NCBI GenBank assembly: GCA_001429255.1
Contig: LMJI01000001.1
Location: 62,001-126,000, forward strand
Length of the DNA stretch: 64,000 nt
Direction: 5' to 3'
Source: Cellulomonas sp. Root930
Lineage (GTDB): Bacteria; Actinomycetota; Actinomycetes; Actinomycetales; Cellulomonadaceae
Of this stretch, positions 44,185 to 54,072 are shown in pieces; position 1 is the stretch's first letter, and every line of letters starts with the position of its first letter. Made by a program: the position numbers and the translations under genes. The notes under the pieces are model-generated. The model saw only the letters and a list, made by a program, of their open reading frames with translations, was not told where the DNA came from and did no database searches.

Positions 44185-45486
44185 TCAGACGGTCCAGGCC
44201 CCGTCACGGTGGTACGCCGGGGTGGCCAGCGCGAGGACCAGGAGTGCGGCGACCGACGCACCGACCATGACCGCAGCCATGGCGACGGCGTCGCCGCCGA
44301 GCAGACCCGACAGCGGGCTGACGATGCCGGACACCCCCGCCTGGGTCGCCCCGATGACAGCTGCTGCCGTGCCGGCGACCTCGCCGTGCCTGCTGAGCGC
44401 GAGCGCGGAGGCGTTGGGCGGCACGAAGTTGACCATCGCGAGGATGAGCCAGAGCACGACCAGGAGGGCGATCAGCCCGCCCCAGCCGGTGATCGCGATG
44501 GCCAGCAGCACGAGCGTGAGCCCCAGCGACACGGGCAGGACCACGCGCACGATCCGGATGGGGGCCACCCGGCGCACCAGGGCGGCGTTCACCTGCGCAC
44601 CGGCGACCAGGCCCACCCCGTTGACGGCGAACAGCAGGGAGAACTGGTGGGCGGACAGGCCGTAGCCCTCGCGGAGCACGAACGGCGACGCGACGACGTA
44701 GCTCATGAGCACCGCGACGCCGAGGCCGGGAAGGATGGCCAGCGCGACGAAGTGGCGGTCCTTGAACAGCTTCTTGTACCCCGACAGCGCGGACTTCAGG
44801 CCACCGTCGCGGCGCCGCTCCGGGGGGAGCGTCTCGGGCAGCCGACGCCAGACGACGACCCACAGGACGACGCCGAAGATCGCCAGCGCCCCGAACACGC
44901 CGCGCCAGCCCCACTGCCCCGCGATGACCCCGCCGACCGACGGGGCGAACAGCGGCGCCACCCCGATGACGAGCATGAGCCGGGACATGAGGCGCGAGGC
45001 GTCCGAGCCGACGAACCGGTCGCGGATGATCGCCATCGCGACAACGCTCGCCGACGCGTTGAAGAACCCCTGCATGGTGCGCAGCGCGATGAGCGGCACG
45101 ATCGCCGGGGCGACCGCGCACAGGATCGACGTCACCACGTGCAGCGACACCCCGACCAGCACCGGCTTGCGGCGGCCGAACCGGTCCGACAGCGGGCCGA
45201 TCACGAGCTGGCCCACGGCGCCGCCGATGAGCATCGCGGTCATGGTCAGCTGGGCCGCGGTCGCGGAGGTGTTCAGGTCCCGCGCCACGTCCGGGAGCGA
45301 CGGCAGGTAGATGTCGGTGGAGATGGCCGGCAGCGCGCACATCAGCCCCAGCAGCAGCACGTACTTGGCGTTCGGCCGGTACTGCGGGGCGGGTGCGGAG
45401 TCGATCGTCGGCACCACCCCGGGGGGGACGACGCCCGTGACCGGCATGGGGCCGGTCAGTGCGGGGGTGGCGGGGCGCGAGCTCAT
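44185..45486 (-). CDS. Bcr/CflA family multidrug efflux MFS transporter
   Basis: A 433-residue, 12-helix major facilitator. SDIYLPSLPD-like STDIYLPSLPDVARDL is the family's first loop, IGPLSDRFGRRKPVLVG the MFS A-motif and ALRTMQGFFNASASVVAMAI motif C-like helix. Bcr/CflA members export drugs, cysteine peptides or siderophores by proton antiport. The first 35 residues are a Pro-rich cytosolic extension. The ATG overlaps one end of a perfect inverted repeat, a probable repressor site; GGGAG lies ten bases upstream. Divergent from the SRAP gene. Confidence 0.93.
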   Translation of the reverse strand: MSSRPATPALTGPMPVTGVVPPGVVPTIDSAPAPQYRPNAKYVLLLGLMCALPAISTDIYLPSLPDVARDLNTSATAAQLTMTAMLIGGAVGQLVIGPLSDRFGRRKPVLVGVSLHVVTSILCAVAPAIVPLIALRTMQGFFNASASVVAMAIIRDRFVGSDASRLMSRLMLVIGVAPLFAPSVGGVIAGQWGWRGVFGALAIFGVVLWVVVWRRLPETLPPERRRDGGLKSALSGYKKLFKDRHFVALAILPGLGVAVLMSYVVASPFVLREGYGLSAHQFSLLFAVNGVGLVAGAQVNAALVRRVAPIRIVRVVLPVSLGLTLVLLAIAITGWGGLIALLVVLWLILAMVNFVPPNASALALSRHGEVAGTAAAVIGATQAGVSGIVSPLSGLLGGDAVAMAAVMVGASVAALLVLALATPAYHRDGAWTV

Positions 45487-45523
45487 CGAATCGATTCTCC
45501 CACAGAAGACGAATCGATTCGAT
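45485..45523. promoter_or_regulatory. Perfect 13-base inverted repeat between MFS and SRAP genes
   Basis: ATCGAATCGATTC (45485-45497) and GAATCGATTCGAT (45511-45523) are perfect inverted copies with a 13-base spacer. Each arm contains the palindrome GAATCGATTC, centred 23 bases apart. AT-rich, symmetric and overlapping the MFS start codon, it is a strong candidate operator for a TetR- or MarR-type repressor not encoded beside it. Confidence 0.75.
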
Positions 45524-45557
45524 CTGGATGTCCGTGATCCCTGGCACGCTGGACCCC

Positions 45558-46298
45558 ATGTGTGGTCGCTATGCCTCCTTCCGCGAGGACCAGGCCCTGG
45601 CCGACGAGTTCGCCATCGCCACGGTCGCCGACGACGTCCGGCTGCTCGGTCCGTCCTGGAACGTCGCCCCGACCGACGGCGTGCGCATGGTCGTGGAGCG
45701 CGCCGACAAGGAGACCGGGGAGATCACCCGGCAGCTGCGCGTGGCGCGCTGGGGACTCGTCCCGTCGTGGGCGAAGGACATCTCCGTGGGCAACCGGATG
45801 ATCAACGCGCGCGTCGAGTCGATCGCGGACAAGCCCGCGTTCGCCCGCCCGTTCGCCGTACGCCGAGCCCTCCTGCCGGCCGACGGCTACTACGAGTGGA
45901 AGAAGCCCGCACCCGGCGCCACCAGCAAGCGCAAGCAGCCGTTCTACCTGCACCCGGCCGACGGTGACGTGGTGGCGCTCGCGGGCCTGTACGAGTTCTG
46001 GAAGGACCCGAGCAAGTCCGACGACGACCCCGCGCGCTGGGTGGTGAGCGCCACGGTCATCACACGCCCGGCCTCCGACGAGCTCGCACACATCCACGAC
46101 CGGCAGCCCCTCATGCTCCGCCCCGAGGCGTGGTCGGCCTGGTTGGACCCGGCAGTCGGCGCCGACGGAGCGATGGAGCTGCTCGAGGCCCCGGCACCGG
46201 AGATCGTGGCCACCCCGGTCTCGACGGCCGTCAACGCGGTCGCCAACAACGGACCCTCGCTGGTGGACGAGGTCGATCCCGAGGACGAGCCCGCGTAG
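45558..46298 (+). CDS. SRAP domain protein (HMCES/YedK-like abasic-site shield)
   Basis: A 246-residue SRAP protein, which forms a thiazolidine crosslink with abasic sites in single-stranded DNA to protect them. Cys2 (MCGR) is the crosslinking residue once Met1 is removed; Asn83 in MINARVES, Glu113 in YYEWKK and His180 in HDRQP are the other conserved active-site residues, matching YedK. The ATG is fixed by the need for Cys2. Length is full. The gene shares an intergenic operator with the divergent MFS exporter and ends six bases from the convergent cyclase gene. Confidence 0.95.
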   Translation: MCGRYASFREDQALADEFAIATVADDVRLLGPSWNVAPTDGVRMVVERADKETGEITRQLRVARWGLVPSWAKDISVGNRMINARVESIADKPAFARPFAVRRALLPADGYYEWKKPAPGATSKRKQPFYLHPADGDVVALAGLYEFWKDPSKSDDDPARWVVSATVITRPASDELAHIHDRQPLMLRPEAWSAWLDPAVGADGAMELLEAPAPEIVATPVSTAVNAVANNGPSLVDEVDPEDEPA

Positions 46299-46304
46299 CG
46301 CGCC

Positions 46305-47399
46305 CTACGCCCCCGCCGCCCGCAGGCGCACCGGCGCCACGGACCCGATCCCCGCCAGCCGCCGCGCGGGACGGGGCTCGAGCACGAACCGCGGGTCGGC
46401 CGCGAGCACCTCCGCGGTGGAGGCGTCCACCAGCACGGTGCTCGGATCCGCGATGTCGGTCAGCCGGGCAGCAAGGTTCACGTCGGGCCCGAACACGTCA
46501 CCGAACCGCGACAGCACCCGACCCCAGACGAGCCCCACCCGCACGGGTGTGACGCCGCGAGCGCCCTCGAAGAGCCCCCCGGTCGTGGTCTCGCGGTCGA
46601 CGTCGAGCTCCTTGCCCAACGCGTCCGCCAGGCCGAGCGCGATGAGCGCCCCGGTGGCGGCGCTGTCGGCGACGAAGAGGATCGCGTCGCCGATCGTCTT
46701 GACCACGCGCCCGCCGTTCGCGGACACGACGTCGCGCGCGGCGGCCTCGAACCGCTGCACGAACTGCGAGAGGTCGGTGGACCCGAGGCCGGCGGTCCGG
46801 CGGGTGAACGAGACCATGTCCGCGAACCCGACGGCGCGGGCGAGCGGCAGCTCGGAACGGTCGGGGCCGGGGTCGCGGAGCTGGCCGAACTCCCCCGCGT
46901 ACCGGCCGGCGATCGCGGCGAGCTGGCGGCGGTAGGAGTGCACCAGCTGGGCCTCGAGCACGGGCGCCAGCGAGGCCAGCCGGTCGAGGACGAGCAGCCG
47001 CGCAGTGGTGTCGTCGAGCTCGTACCGCGTGGCCATGTCCTCGACCAGCGCCTCCACCTGCCAGAGCGCCAGGCGGTCGGAGGTGTGCCCGAGGGCGCGG
47101 GTGACGGTGATGACGGTGCGCAGGTCGAGCCCGTGCTCACGGACCAGGGCGGCCGCGCGGTCGATGGCCTCGGCGTCGCGCTCGGTGTAGATCGGGTCGT
47201 CCGGGTCGGCGTGCGGCAGGCCCATGGTGGTCCAGAACGCGCGGACCACGTCGATGTCGATCCCGGCGCGCTCGGCCAGGTCACGGGCGGTGAGGGTGCG
47301 CGGGCCGCCCAGCAGCTCGGCGTCGAGCTCACCCACCGTCGACTCGAGGAAGTCGAGCTCCTGCGATCGGTCGTCCGGCACGGGACGAGGGTAGTTCAC
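46305..47399 (-). CDS. Class III adenylate/guanylate cyclase
   Basis: A 364-residue cytosolic protein. Residues about 30-190 hold a helical regulatory region that includes an HTH-like segment ([21 protein letters not shown]), and residues about 195-360 the catalytic domain, with metal-binding Asp in [19 protein letters not shown] for the second Asp and [14 protein letters not shown] for the transition-state region. The product nucleotide is not clear from the residues visible. GTG start overlaps the birA stop by four bases (GTGA), so it is translationally coupled to biotin ligase; the reason for that pairing is unknown but the arrangement is common in this group. Confidence 0.9.
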   Translation of the reverse strand: MNYPRPVPDDRSQELDFLESTVGELDAELLGGPRTLTARDLAERAGIDIDVVRAFWTTMGLPHADPDDPIYTERDAEAIDRAAALVREHGLDLRTVITVTRALGHTSDRLALWQVEALVEDMATRYELDDTTARLLVLDRLASLAPVLEAQLVHSYRRQLAAIAGRYAGEFGQLRDPGPDRSELPLARAVGFADMVSFTRRTAGLGSTDLSQFVQRFEAAARDVVSANGGRVVKTIGDAILFVADSAATGALIALGLADALGKELDVDRETTTGGLFEGARGVTPVRVGLVWGRVLSRFGDVFGPDVNLAARLTDIADPSTVLVDASTAEVLAADPRFVLEPRPARRLAGIGSVAPVRLRAAGA

Positions 47400-48256
47400 C
47401 TGGCCGCGCGGACGTGGCGTACGTCACCCGCGAGCACCCGCTGCGGGTCGCCCGCGTCGTCGACGACCACCAGCGCGCCGTCGTCGTCGAGACGCTCGGC
47501 GAGCCCGCTCACCTCGCCACCCCCGGGGAGCTCGACCCGCACGCGCGTGCCGAGCGTGCTGCAGACGGCCGCGACCTCGTCGGCAAGCCCGGACGCGACC
47601 GCGTCACCGCCGGACTCGCGCCACCGGAGGGCCACCTCCTGCTGCGCCGCGACGAGGGCGACGAGCAGCCCCTCGCGGTCGACGTGCCGCGCTCCGGCGA
47701 GCGCCAGGGACGTCGCGCTCGGCACCGGGAGCTCGGCGACGGACTGGCTGACGTTGATGCCGATCCCGATCACGACCGCCGACGGCTGCCCGGCGGGGAG
47801 CGGGACCACCTCGGCCAGGATCCCGCCGACCTTGCGAGCGGCCCCCCACCCCTCGACCTCGGTCTCGGCCGGCACCAGCAGGTCGTTCGGCCACTTGAGA
47901 GTCGCCGGGACACCCGCCGTGGCGCGCAGGGCGTTGACCGCACCCAGGCCGGCCAGCAGACCGATCCAGCCGAACCGGTCGGCGGGGACGGGCGGGTGCA
48001 CGACGAAGCTGCAGGTCAGCGAGGTCCCTCGAGGGGTCTCCCACGACCGCCCGGCCCGGCCGCGGCCCTCCGACTGGTGCTCCGCGACGAGCACGCTCGC
48101 GTCCGGCCACGAAGTCGGATCGGCACGCAGAGCGTCGGCGAGGTCGGTGTTCGTCGACCGGGTGACGTCGACCACCTCGACGCGCGTCAGTGGCCCTGCG
48201 GGAGCGAGCAGGAGGTCGCGGAGCTCGGCGACGCGCAAGGAGGGCATGACGCCCAT
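47396..48256 (-). CDS. birA: Biotin--[acetyl-CoA-carboxylase] ligase
   Basis: A 286-residue biotin protein ligase without the N-terminal DNA-binding domain of E. coli Bir[22 protein letters not shown] contains the biotinyl-AMP loop (GRGRAGR), LKWPNDLLV the conserved biotin-binding segment and VVIGIGINV the next strand. The C-terminal SH3-like domain follows. It should load biotin onto the lysine of the alpha subunit encoded at 54872. ATG at 48256 is chosen with AAGGGG eight bases upstream; Met at 48247 is an alternative. Divergent from the carboxylase beta gene. Confidence 0.94.
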   Translation of the reverse strand: MGVMPSLRVAELRDLLLAPAGPLTRVEVVDVTRSTNTDLADALRADPTSWPDASVLVAEHQSEGRGRAGRSWETPRGTSLTCSFVVHPPVPADRFGWIGLLAGLGAVNALRATAGVPATLKWPNDLLVPAETEVEGWGAARKVGGILAEVVPLPAGQPSAVVIGIGINVSQSVAELPVPSATSLALAGARHVDREGLLVALVAAQQEVALRWRESGGDAVASGLADEVAAVCSTLGTRVRVELPGGGEVSGLAERLDDDGALVVVDDAGDPQRVLAGDVRHVRAAR

Positions 48257-48352
48257 CTTGACGCCCCTTGTGGGAACCCGACACCCCGACGCGGGCAACG
48301 CGGTCATCGCACTGCACGTGCATGGTGGGCATCGACAACTAGCCTCGGTCGG

Positions 48353-49954
48353 GTGACCGACACCCAGCAGCCCGTCGAGACGGCCCCGCGGACCACCGCC
48401 GCCAAGCTGGCGGACCTCGCCTCGCGCTACGAGGCGGGCGCCGCGGCCGAGCAGTCCGCCGTCGACAAGCAGCACGCGCGCGGCAAGCGCTCCGCCCGCG
48501 AGCGCATCGAGCACCTCCTCGACCCGGGCTCGTTCACCGAGCTCGACGCGTTCGTCCGGCACCGCTCCACCAACTTCGGCCTGGAGAAGAAGCGGATCCC
48601 CGGCGACGGCGTCGTCGTCGGGCACGGCACCGTCGACGGCCGGCCGGTCTGCATCTACTCGCAGGACTTCACGGTCTTCGGCGGCAGCCTGGGCGAGGTG
48701 CACGGCCAGAAGATCACCAAGGTCATGGACCTCGCGCTGCGCACCGGCGTCCCGCTCATCGGCATCAGCGACGGCGGCGGCGCCCGCATCCAGGAGGGTG
48801 TCGCGGGCCTCACGCAGTTCGCGGAGATCTTCCGCCGCAACGTCGCCGCGTCCGGGGTGATCCCGCAGATCAGCCTCATCCTGGGCCCGTCGGCGGGCGG
48901 CGCGGTCTACTCCCCCGCCCTGACCGACTTCATCGTCATGGCCGACGGCACCTCCAACATGTTCATCACCGGCCCGGACGTCATCCGCGCGGTCACGGGC
49001 GAGGACGTCGGCTTCGAGGAGCTGGGCGGCGCGACCACGCACAACACCCGCTCCGGCGTCGCGCACTACATGGCCTCCGACGAGGACGACGCGATCGACT
49101 ACGTGCGCTCGCTGCTCACCTACCTGCCGCAGAACAACCTCACGGACCCGGTGACGTTCGACCACGAGACGGACCTCGAGGTGAACGAGACCGACGAGGA
49201 GCTGGACACCCTCCTGCCCGACTCGGACAACCAGCCGTACGACATGCGCACGGTCATCGAGCACGTGCTCGACGACGGCGTCCTGCTCGAGGTCCAACCG
49301 CTGTACGCGCAGAACGTGCTCATCGGCTTCGGCCACGTCGAGGGCCACCCCGTCGGCATCGTCGCCAACCAGCCGATGTCCATGGCCGGCACGCTCGACA
49401 TCAACGCCGCCGAGAAGGCCGCCCGCTTCGTGCGCACGTGCGACGCGTTCAACCTCCCCGTGCTCACGTTCGTCGACGTCCCCGGCTTCCTGCCGGGCAC
49501 CGACCAGGAGTGGAACGGCATCATCCGGCGCGGCGCCAAGCTCATCTACGCCTACGCCGAGGCCACCGTCCCGCTCGTCACCGTCATCACCCGCAAGGCG
49601 TACGGTGGCGCGTACATCGTCATGGGCTCCAAGCAGCTCGGTGCCGACGTGAACCTGGCCTGGCCCACCGCGCAGATCGCCGTCATGGGCGCCGGCGGTG
49701 CGGTGAACATCCTGCAGCGCGGGGCACTGAAGTCGGTCGCCGAGGCGGGCGGCGACGTCGAGGCCGAGCGCCGACGCCTGACCGCGGAGTACGAGGAGGC
49801 GATCGTGAACCCCTGGGACGCCGCCGACCGCGGCTACGTGGACGCGGTGATCGCCCCGGCGAAGACCCGCTCCGAGATCACCAAGGCCCTCCGTCTGCTG
49901 CGCACCAAGCGCGCCAGCCTCCCCCCGAAGAAGCACGGGAACATCCCCCTATGA
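48353..49954 (+). CDS. accD: Acyl-CoA carboxylase beta (carboxyltransferase) subunit
   Basis: A 533-residue carboxyltransferase of the AccD5/PccB type. [17 protein letters not shown] and, later, [20 protein letters not shown] and [15 protein letters not shown] are the acyl-CoA and biotin oxyanion loops. Substrate is propionyl- or acetyl-CoA; the residue that decides it cannot be judged safely. GTG follows TAGCCT by seven bases, a leaderless start. The stop overlaps an unknown gene by four bases (ATGA), which in turn overlaps accE (GTGA). birA is divergent and the biotin-carrying alpha subunit lies 5 kb downstream. Confidence 0.93.
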   Translation: MTDTQQPVETAPRTTAAKLADLASRYEAGAAAEQSAVDKQHARGKRSARERIEHLLDPGSFTELDAFVRHRSTNFGLEKKRIPGDGVVVGHGTVDGRPVCIYSQDFTVFGGSLGEVHGQKITKVMDLALRTGVPLIGISDGGGARIQEGVAGLTQFAEIFRRNVAASGVIPQISLILGPSAGGAVYSPALTDFIVMADGTSNMFITGPDVIRAVTGEDVGFEELGGATTHNTRSGVAHYMASDEDDAIDYVRSLLTYLPQNNLTDPVTFDHETDLEVNETDEELDTLLPDSDNQPYDMRTVIEHVLDDGVLLEVQPLYAQNVLIGFGHVEGHPVGIVANQPMSMAGTLDINAAEKAARFVRTCDAFNLPVLTFVDVPGFLPGTDQEWNGIIRRGAKLIYAYAEATVPLVTVITRKAYGGAYIVMGSKQLGADVNLAWPTAQIAVMGAGGAVNILQRGALKSVAEAGGDVEAERRRLTAEYEEAIVNPWDAADRGYVDAVIAPAKTRSEITKALRLLRTKRASLPPKKHGNIPL

Positions 49955-50526
49955 GCGAGCACCAGCACGACGAGCACGGCGGTCACGACGACCCGGCGCA
50001 CGGCCCGGAGCCGCTGGTCGGCATCGACGCCACCGACCTGCACGCCGCCGTCGCCGCACTGTCCGCCGCCCTGCACGGGTACGTCGACGCCGCGGTGGGC
50101 GTCCGCGCCGAGTTCGGGTCGACCGAGGCCGACGAGGACCCGCGCATCCTGGTGCTCGAGTCGGAGATCGGCGGCCTGAACGCGCAGCTGTACGACCTGC
50201 TGCACGACCGCCTGGGCGTGCACGCGGACCTCACGGGCATGTCCTGGGGCGAGGACGAGCACGGCGACGCGGACGCGCCGCGCAGCGACGCCGAGGTCGA
50301 CACGTTCCACCTCGGGTTCGTCGTCGGACCGCCGCCCGGCACGTCGGACCTCTCGCTGGAGTCGGTGCTTGACCTGGTGGAGCAGGGGGGTGCCGAGCTG
50401 GCGCAGCGTCTGGTCGACTCCGGGTTCGAGGTCGGCGAGTGGGGTGCGTCCCGCGGTGCGGCCGTCGAGTTCGAGGAGGGCGACGACGAGGACGACGACG
50501 AGGACGACGTGACGGGGCTGACGTGA
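49951..50526 (+). CDS. Unknown acidic protein coupled between accD and accE
   Basis: A 191-residue protein of no family that I recognise. The first 20 residues are His-rich ([18 protein letters not shown]), the middle (about 25-165) is mixed alpha/beta with [19 protein letters not shown] and [20 protein letters not shown], and the end is a run of Asp/Glu ([15 protein letters not shown]). It overlaps accD at its start (ATGA) and accE at its end (GTGA), so its synthesis is tied to the carboxylase. A chaperone, metal-binding or accessory role in the complex would fit but is only inference. Confidence 0.8.
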   Translation: MSEHQHDEHGGHDDPAHGPEPLVGIDATDLHAAVAALSAALHGYVDAAVGVRAEFGSTEADEDPRILVLESEIGGLNAQLYDLLHDRLGVHADLTGMSWGEDEHGDADAPRSDAEVDTFHLGFVVGPPPGTSDLSLESVLDLVEQGGAELAQRLVDSGFEVGEWGASRGAAVEFEEGDDEDDDEDDVTGLT

Positions 50527-50753
50527 CGGGCCGCGACGCGCACGTGCAGGTGGTCCGCGGCACGCCGGACGATATGGAGCTCGCCGCCCTGGTGGCCGGT
50601 CTGATGGCCGCCGCGTCGGAACGCGCACGGCTGGCGGAGGTGACGGCCCAGGCGGTCGCGGCCCCCTGGGCGGACCGCCGGCGCACCATGCGGGGCGCCC
50701 GCGTCGTGCTCCGGCCGGGCCCGGACGCGTGGCGCTGGAGCCTGCGCGGCTGA
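50523..50753 (+). CDS. accE: Acyl-CoA carboxylase epsilon subunit
   Basis: A 76-residue protein. VQVVRGTPDDMELAALVAGL is the N-terminal hallmark of the actinobacterial epsilon subunit, and W49 followed by RRTMRGARVVLRPGPDAWRW the C-terminal part. Epsilon subunits are small, found only in actinobacteria, and stabilise the alpha-beta complex of acyl-CoA carboxylases. GTG start overlaps the preceding stop (GTGA). Confidence 0.9.
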   Translation: MTGRDAHVQVVRGTPDDMELAALVAGLMAAASERARLAEVTAQAVAAPWADRRRTMRGARVVLRPGPDAWRWSLRG

Positions 50754-50802
50754 CCCGGAAAGCGCTCCGACCGCGCCGGTACCGACGAGTAGGGTCGTGC
50801 GG

Positions 50803-52533
50803 GTGACAACGACGCCCACCACCCCGAGCGCGCCGGCCGAGCGCGCAGCCTCCCCGATCGACACGATCGCAGAGACCTACATCGCCCAGTACGCGACCCT
50901 CGACCCGCTCGGCGCCACCGCCATGGGGATCGCCGGTCACGACGCCGAGATGACCGACCTCTCGCCCGCCGGGCTCGAGGCCCGGGGCACGCTCGCCCGC
51001 GACACGCTGCAGATCCTCGACGGCGTGGCCCCGACCGACGAGATCGACGAGATCACGTCGGCCGCCATGCGCGAGCGCCTCGGCCTCGAGGTCGAGCTGC
51101 ACGAGGCCGGCGAGTTCCTCCGGGACCTCAACAACATCGCCTCGCCCGTGCAGGGCCTGCGCGACATCTTCGACATCATGCCCACGGGTGACGTCGAGGC
51201 CTGGTCCCACATCGCCGCCCGCCTCAACGCCCTCCCGCGCGCGGTCGACGGCTACATCGAGTCCCTGCGCCTCGCCGCGAGCACCGGGGCTGTCGCCGCC
51301 GTCCGCCAGGTCGAGGAGTGCGCCCGCCAGGCCGCCGAGCAGGCCGACCCGGAGAGCTCGTTCTTCACGGGCTTCATCACGGGCGAGGCCGTCGACTCCG
51401 TGCTCGACGAGTCCGCCGCGTGCTCGCTGGTCCGCGCCGAGCTGGAGCACGGCGCCACGGCCGCGCGCGCCGCCTACGCCACGCTCGCCGCCTTCCTGAA
51501 GGACGAGCTGGCGCCGCTGGCCCCGCAGGAGGACGCCGCGGGCCGTGCGCGCTACGCCCTGTGGTCGCGGGCGTTCCTCGGTGCGGCGGTCGACCTCGAG
51601 GAGACCTACCGGTGGGGGCTCGAGGAGCTCGCCCGCGTGGTCGCCGAGCAGGAGGCCGTCGCCGAGCAGATCGCCGGTCCGGGGGCCACGGTCGAGCAGG
51701 CGGTGGCCAAGCTCGACGAGGACCCGGAGCGCACGCTGCACGGGACAGCAGCGCTGCAGGCCTGGATGCAGGAGACGTCCGACGCGGCCATCGACGCCCT
51801 CAACGGCACGCACTTCGACATCCCCGTCCCGGTGCTCACCCTCGAGTGCAAGATCGCCCCCACGCAGAGCGGCGGCATCTACTACACCGGTCCCAGCGAC
51901 GACTTCAGCCGTCCGGGACGCATGTGGTGGTCCGTGCCGCCGGAGGTCACCACGTTCAACACGTGGCGCGAGAAGACGACCGTCTACCACGAGGGCGTCC
52001 CGGGGCACCACCTCCAGGTGGGGCAGGCCGTGTTCGAGCGGGCAACGCTCAACACATGGCGCCGGCTGGCCTGCTGGACGTCCGGCCACGGCGAGGGCTG
52101 GGCCCTGTACGCCGAGCGGCTGATGGCCGACCTGGGCTTCCTCGACGACCCGGGCGACCGGCTCGGCATGCTCGACGGTCAGCGCATGCGGGCCGCCCGC
52201 GTCGTCTTCGACCTCGGCGTGCACCTCGGCCTGGAGGCCCCCGAGGAGTGGGGCGGCGGCACCTGGGACGCCGACAAGGGCTGGGAGTTCCTCAAGGCCA
52301 ACGTCAACATGCCCGAGGCGTTCATCCGCTTCGAGTGGAACCGGTACCTGGGCTGGCCCGGCCAGGCACCCTCGTACAAGATCGGCCAGCGCCTCTGGGA
52401 GCAGACGCGCGACGCCGCCGCGGCCAAGGCGGAGGCCGCCGGCGAGGAGTTCGACATCCGCGCGTTCCACGCCCGGGCGCTGAGCATGGGCTCGCTGCCG
52501 CTGGACGTGCTGAAGACCGCGTTCGCGGGCTGA
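50803..52533 (+). CDS. DUF885 family putative metallopeptidase
   Basis: A 576-residue helical protein of the DUF885 family. The zinc-peptidase-like motif HEGVPGHH (His396, Glu397, His402, His403) lies after TTVYHEG, and SGHGEGWALYAERLM supplies a further Glu. PGQAPSYKIGQRLWE near the C-terminus is conserved in the family. Substrate unknown. GTG lies seven bases after TAGGGT, a leaderless start. It sits within the carboxylase locus after accE but has its own promoter. A perfect 36-base palindrome follows the stop. Confidence 0.9.
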   Translation: MTTTPTTPSAPAERAASPIDTIAETYIAQYATLDPLGATAMGIAGHDAEMTDLSPAGLEARGTLARDTLQILDGVAPTDEIDEITSAAMRERLGLEVELHEAGEFLRDLNNIASPVQGLRDIFDIMPTGDVEAWSHIAARLNALPRAVDGYIESLRLAASTGAVAAVRQVEECARQAAEQADPESSFFTGFITGEAVDSVLDESAACSLVRAELEHGATAARAAYATLAAFLKDELAPLAPQEDAAGRARYALWSRAFLGAAVDLEETYRWGLEELARVVAEQEAVAEQIAGPGATVEQAVAKLDEDPERTLHGTAALQAWMQETSDAAIDALNGTHFDIPVPVLTLECKIAPTQSGGIYYTGPSDDFSRPGRMWWSVPPEVTTFNTWREKTTVYHEGVPGHHLQVGQAVFERATLNTWRRLACWTSGHGEGWALYAERLMADLGFLDDPGDRLGMLDGQRMRAARVVFDLGVHLGLEAPEEWGGGTWDADKGWEFLKANVNMPEAFIRFEWNRYLGWPGQAPSYKIGQRLWEQTRDAAAAKAEAAGEEFDIRAFHARALSMGSLPLDVLKTAFAG

Positions 52534-52542
52534 CGACGGACG

Positions 52543-52578
52543 GCGAAGGGCCGGTGGCGCGCGCCACCGGCCCTTCGC
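52543..52578. terminator. Perfect 36-base palindromic terminator
   Basis: GCGAAGGGCCGGTGGCGC (52543-52560) is followed immediately by its exact reverse complement (52561-52578), giving an 18-base-pair arm with no spacer. It lies in the 57-base gap between the convergent DUF885 and VKOR genes and should stop both transcripts. Confidence 0.85.
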
Positions 52579-52590
52579 GCGTCCGTCGCG

Positions 52591-53292
52591 TCAGGCGATG
52601 AGCGTGGAGCCGTACTTGGCCAGCACCGCGACCGCCAGCAGGACGATCAGCGCGGCGGTGACGAACCAGTCGTTGCCGTGGGCCACGAACCGTCGCGCGG
52701 CGGGCCCCCACCGACCCGGGAAGGTGATCACTCCCTCGCGCACGTTCAGCCGGGTCAGCCCGGCCCACACGAGCGTCGTGGTCACCGTGATCAGCAGGCA
52801 CCACGGGCAGAGCGCCTTGATGACGAAGAACGCCTCGAAGAACAGCCACCAGGCGAAGAGGAAGCCGAGCGTGTAGATCGTCTGCGCGCAGAGCATGTAC
52901 CAGCGCGGGAACCGGACGCCGCCCGCGATGGCGATGGCCACCGTGATCACCACGGCCTCGGCGGCGATGCCGAGGTACGCGTTCGGGAAGCCGAACAGCT
53001 GCGCCTGCCAGCTCTTGGCGACCGTGCTGCAGCTGATGACCGAGTTGAAGTCGCACCCGAAGGTGGCGTTCTTGTCCGCGGCGAGCGCCAGGGCCTCGAT
53101 GGAGAGCACGAACGACGCCAGCAGGCCGAGCAGCCCGGAGACGGCCATCTCGATCGCGGTGCGCGTCCGCCACGCCTGGCTCGGGGGCTCGAGCAGGTCG
53201 GGGTCGGGATCGACCTCGAGCTCGTCGAGCTCGTCGAACTCGTCGACGGCGACGTCGCCCACCTCGCTCGACGGCCTCGTCGTGTCACCCAC
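52591..53292 (-). CDS. Vitamin K epoxide reductase family protein
   Basis: A 233-residue membrane protein with five predicted helices after an acidic 40-residue N-terminus. The active-site CXXC is CPWC within IKALCPWCLLITV, and the shuttle cysteines lie in the loop GCDFNSVISCSTV. VKOR reduces menaquinone while reoxidising DsbA-type proteins, so this is the probable engine of disulfide formation in the envelope. GTG after GAGGAG with five bases spacing is preferred; the frame extends 24 codons further upstream. It is divergent from maf. Confidence 0.92.
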   Translation of the reverse strand: MGDTTRPSSEVGDVAVDEFDELDELEVDPDPDLLEPPSQAWRTRTAIEMAVSGLLGLLASFVLSIEALALAADKNATFGCDFNSVISCSTVAKSWQAQLFGFPNAYLGIAAEAVVITVAIAIAGGVRFPRWYMLCAQTIYTLGFLFAWWLFFEAFFVIKALCPWCLLITVTTTLVWAGLTRLNVREGVITFPGRWGPAARRFVAHGNDWFVTAALIVLLAVAVLAKYGSTLIA

Positions 53293-53430
53293 GGTGTCTC
53301 CTCGCGTCCCTCGTGATCCCGGACCGGCGGTACTGCCCGCCGCACCCGACACCCGCGCGCCCATTGTGCCTCGCGGAACTGTGCCATGACCCAGGACCTT
53401 CGGACGACCGACGAACTAGGCTCCCCACCC

Positions 53431-54072
53431 GTGACCCGTCTCCTGCTCGCCTCCGCCTCCCCCGCCCGTCGCGCCACCCTGCTCGCCGCGGGGATCGACC
53501 CGCTGGTCGCCGTGTCGGACGTCGACGAGGACGCCGCGCTCGCCGCGGCGACGGCCCGGTTCGGGGCGCTCGACCCGGCGGACGCGGTGCTCCTGCTGGC
53601 GCAGGCGAAGGTCGAGGACGTGTCGCGGAACCTGCCCGAGGAGCTCGAGGACGCCGACGACCTGCTGCTGCTCGGCTGCGACTCGATGCTCGAGCTGGAC
53701 GGCCAGATCTTCGGCAAGCCCGCGGACGCCGCCGAGGCGACGGCCCGGTGGCGGACGATGCGCGGGCGGTCCGGCGTGCTGCACACGGGGCACTGGCTGA
53801 TGGACGAGCGGGACGTGCCGGCGATGCTCGGGGCGACGTCGTCGACGACCGTGACCTTCGCCGCGCTCTCCGACGAGGAGATCGACGCCTACGTCGCCAC
53901 GGGCGAGCCGCTGGCCGTGGCGGGCGCGTTCACGGTCGACGGCCTCGGCGGTCCGTTCGTCGACCGGATCGAGGGCGACCACCACGGCGTCGTCGGGCTG
54001 AGCCTGCCCCTGCTGCGCGAGCTGCTCGGCGAGGTCGGCGTGACGATCCCGAGCCTCTGGAACAAGTCCTGA
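53431..54072 (+). CDS. maf: Maf family nucleotide pyrophosphatase
   Basis: A 213-residue Maf/Ham1-fold pyrophosphatase. RLLLASASPARRATLLAAGI is the N-terminal Maf motif, LLGCDSMLELDG the metal and substrate site, and GAFTVDGLGGPFVDRIEGD the late conserved loop. The family hydrolyses noncanonical or canonical NTPs. GTG eight bases after TAGGCT is the start, suggesting a leaderless mRNA; the frame extends 15 codons upstream. maf between carboxylase beta/epsilon and alpha genes is a recurring actinobacterial order. Confidence 0.93.
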   Translation: MTRLLLASASPARRATLLAAGIDPLVAVSDVDEDAALAAATARFGALDPADAVLLLAQAKVEDVSRNLPEELEDADDLLLLGCDSMLELDGQIFGKPADAAEATARWRTMRGRSGVLHTGHWLMDERDVPAMLGATSSTTVTFAALSDEEIDAYVATGEPLAVAGAFTVDGLGGPFVDRIEGDHHGVVGLSLPLLRELLGEVGVTIPSLWNKS

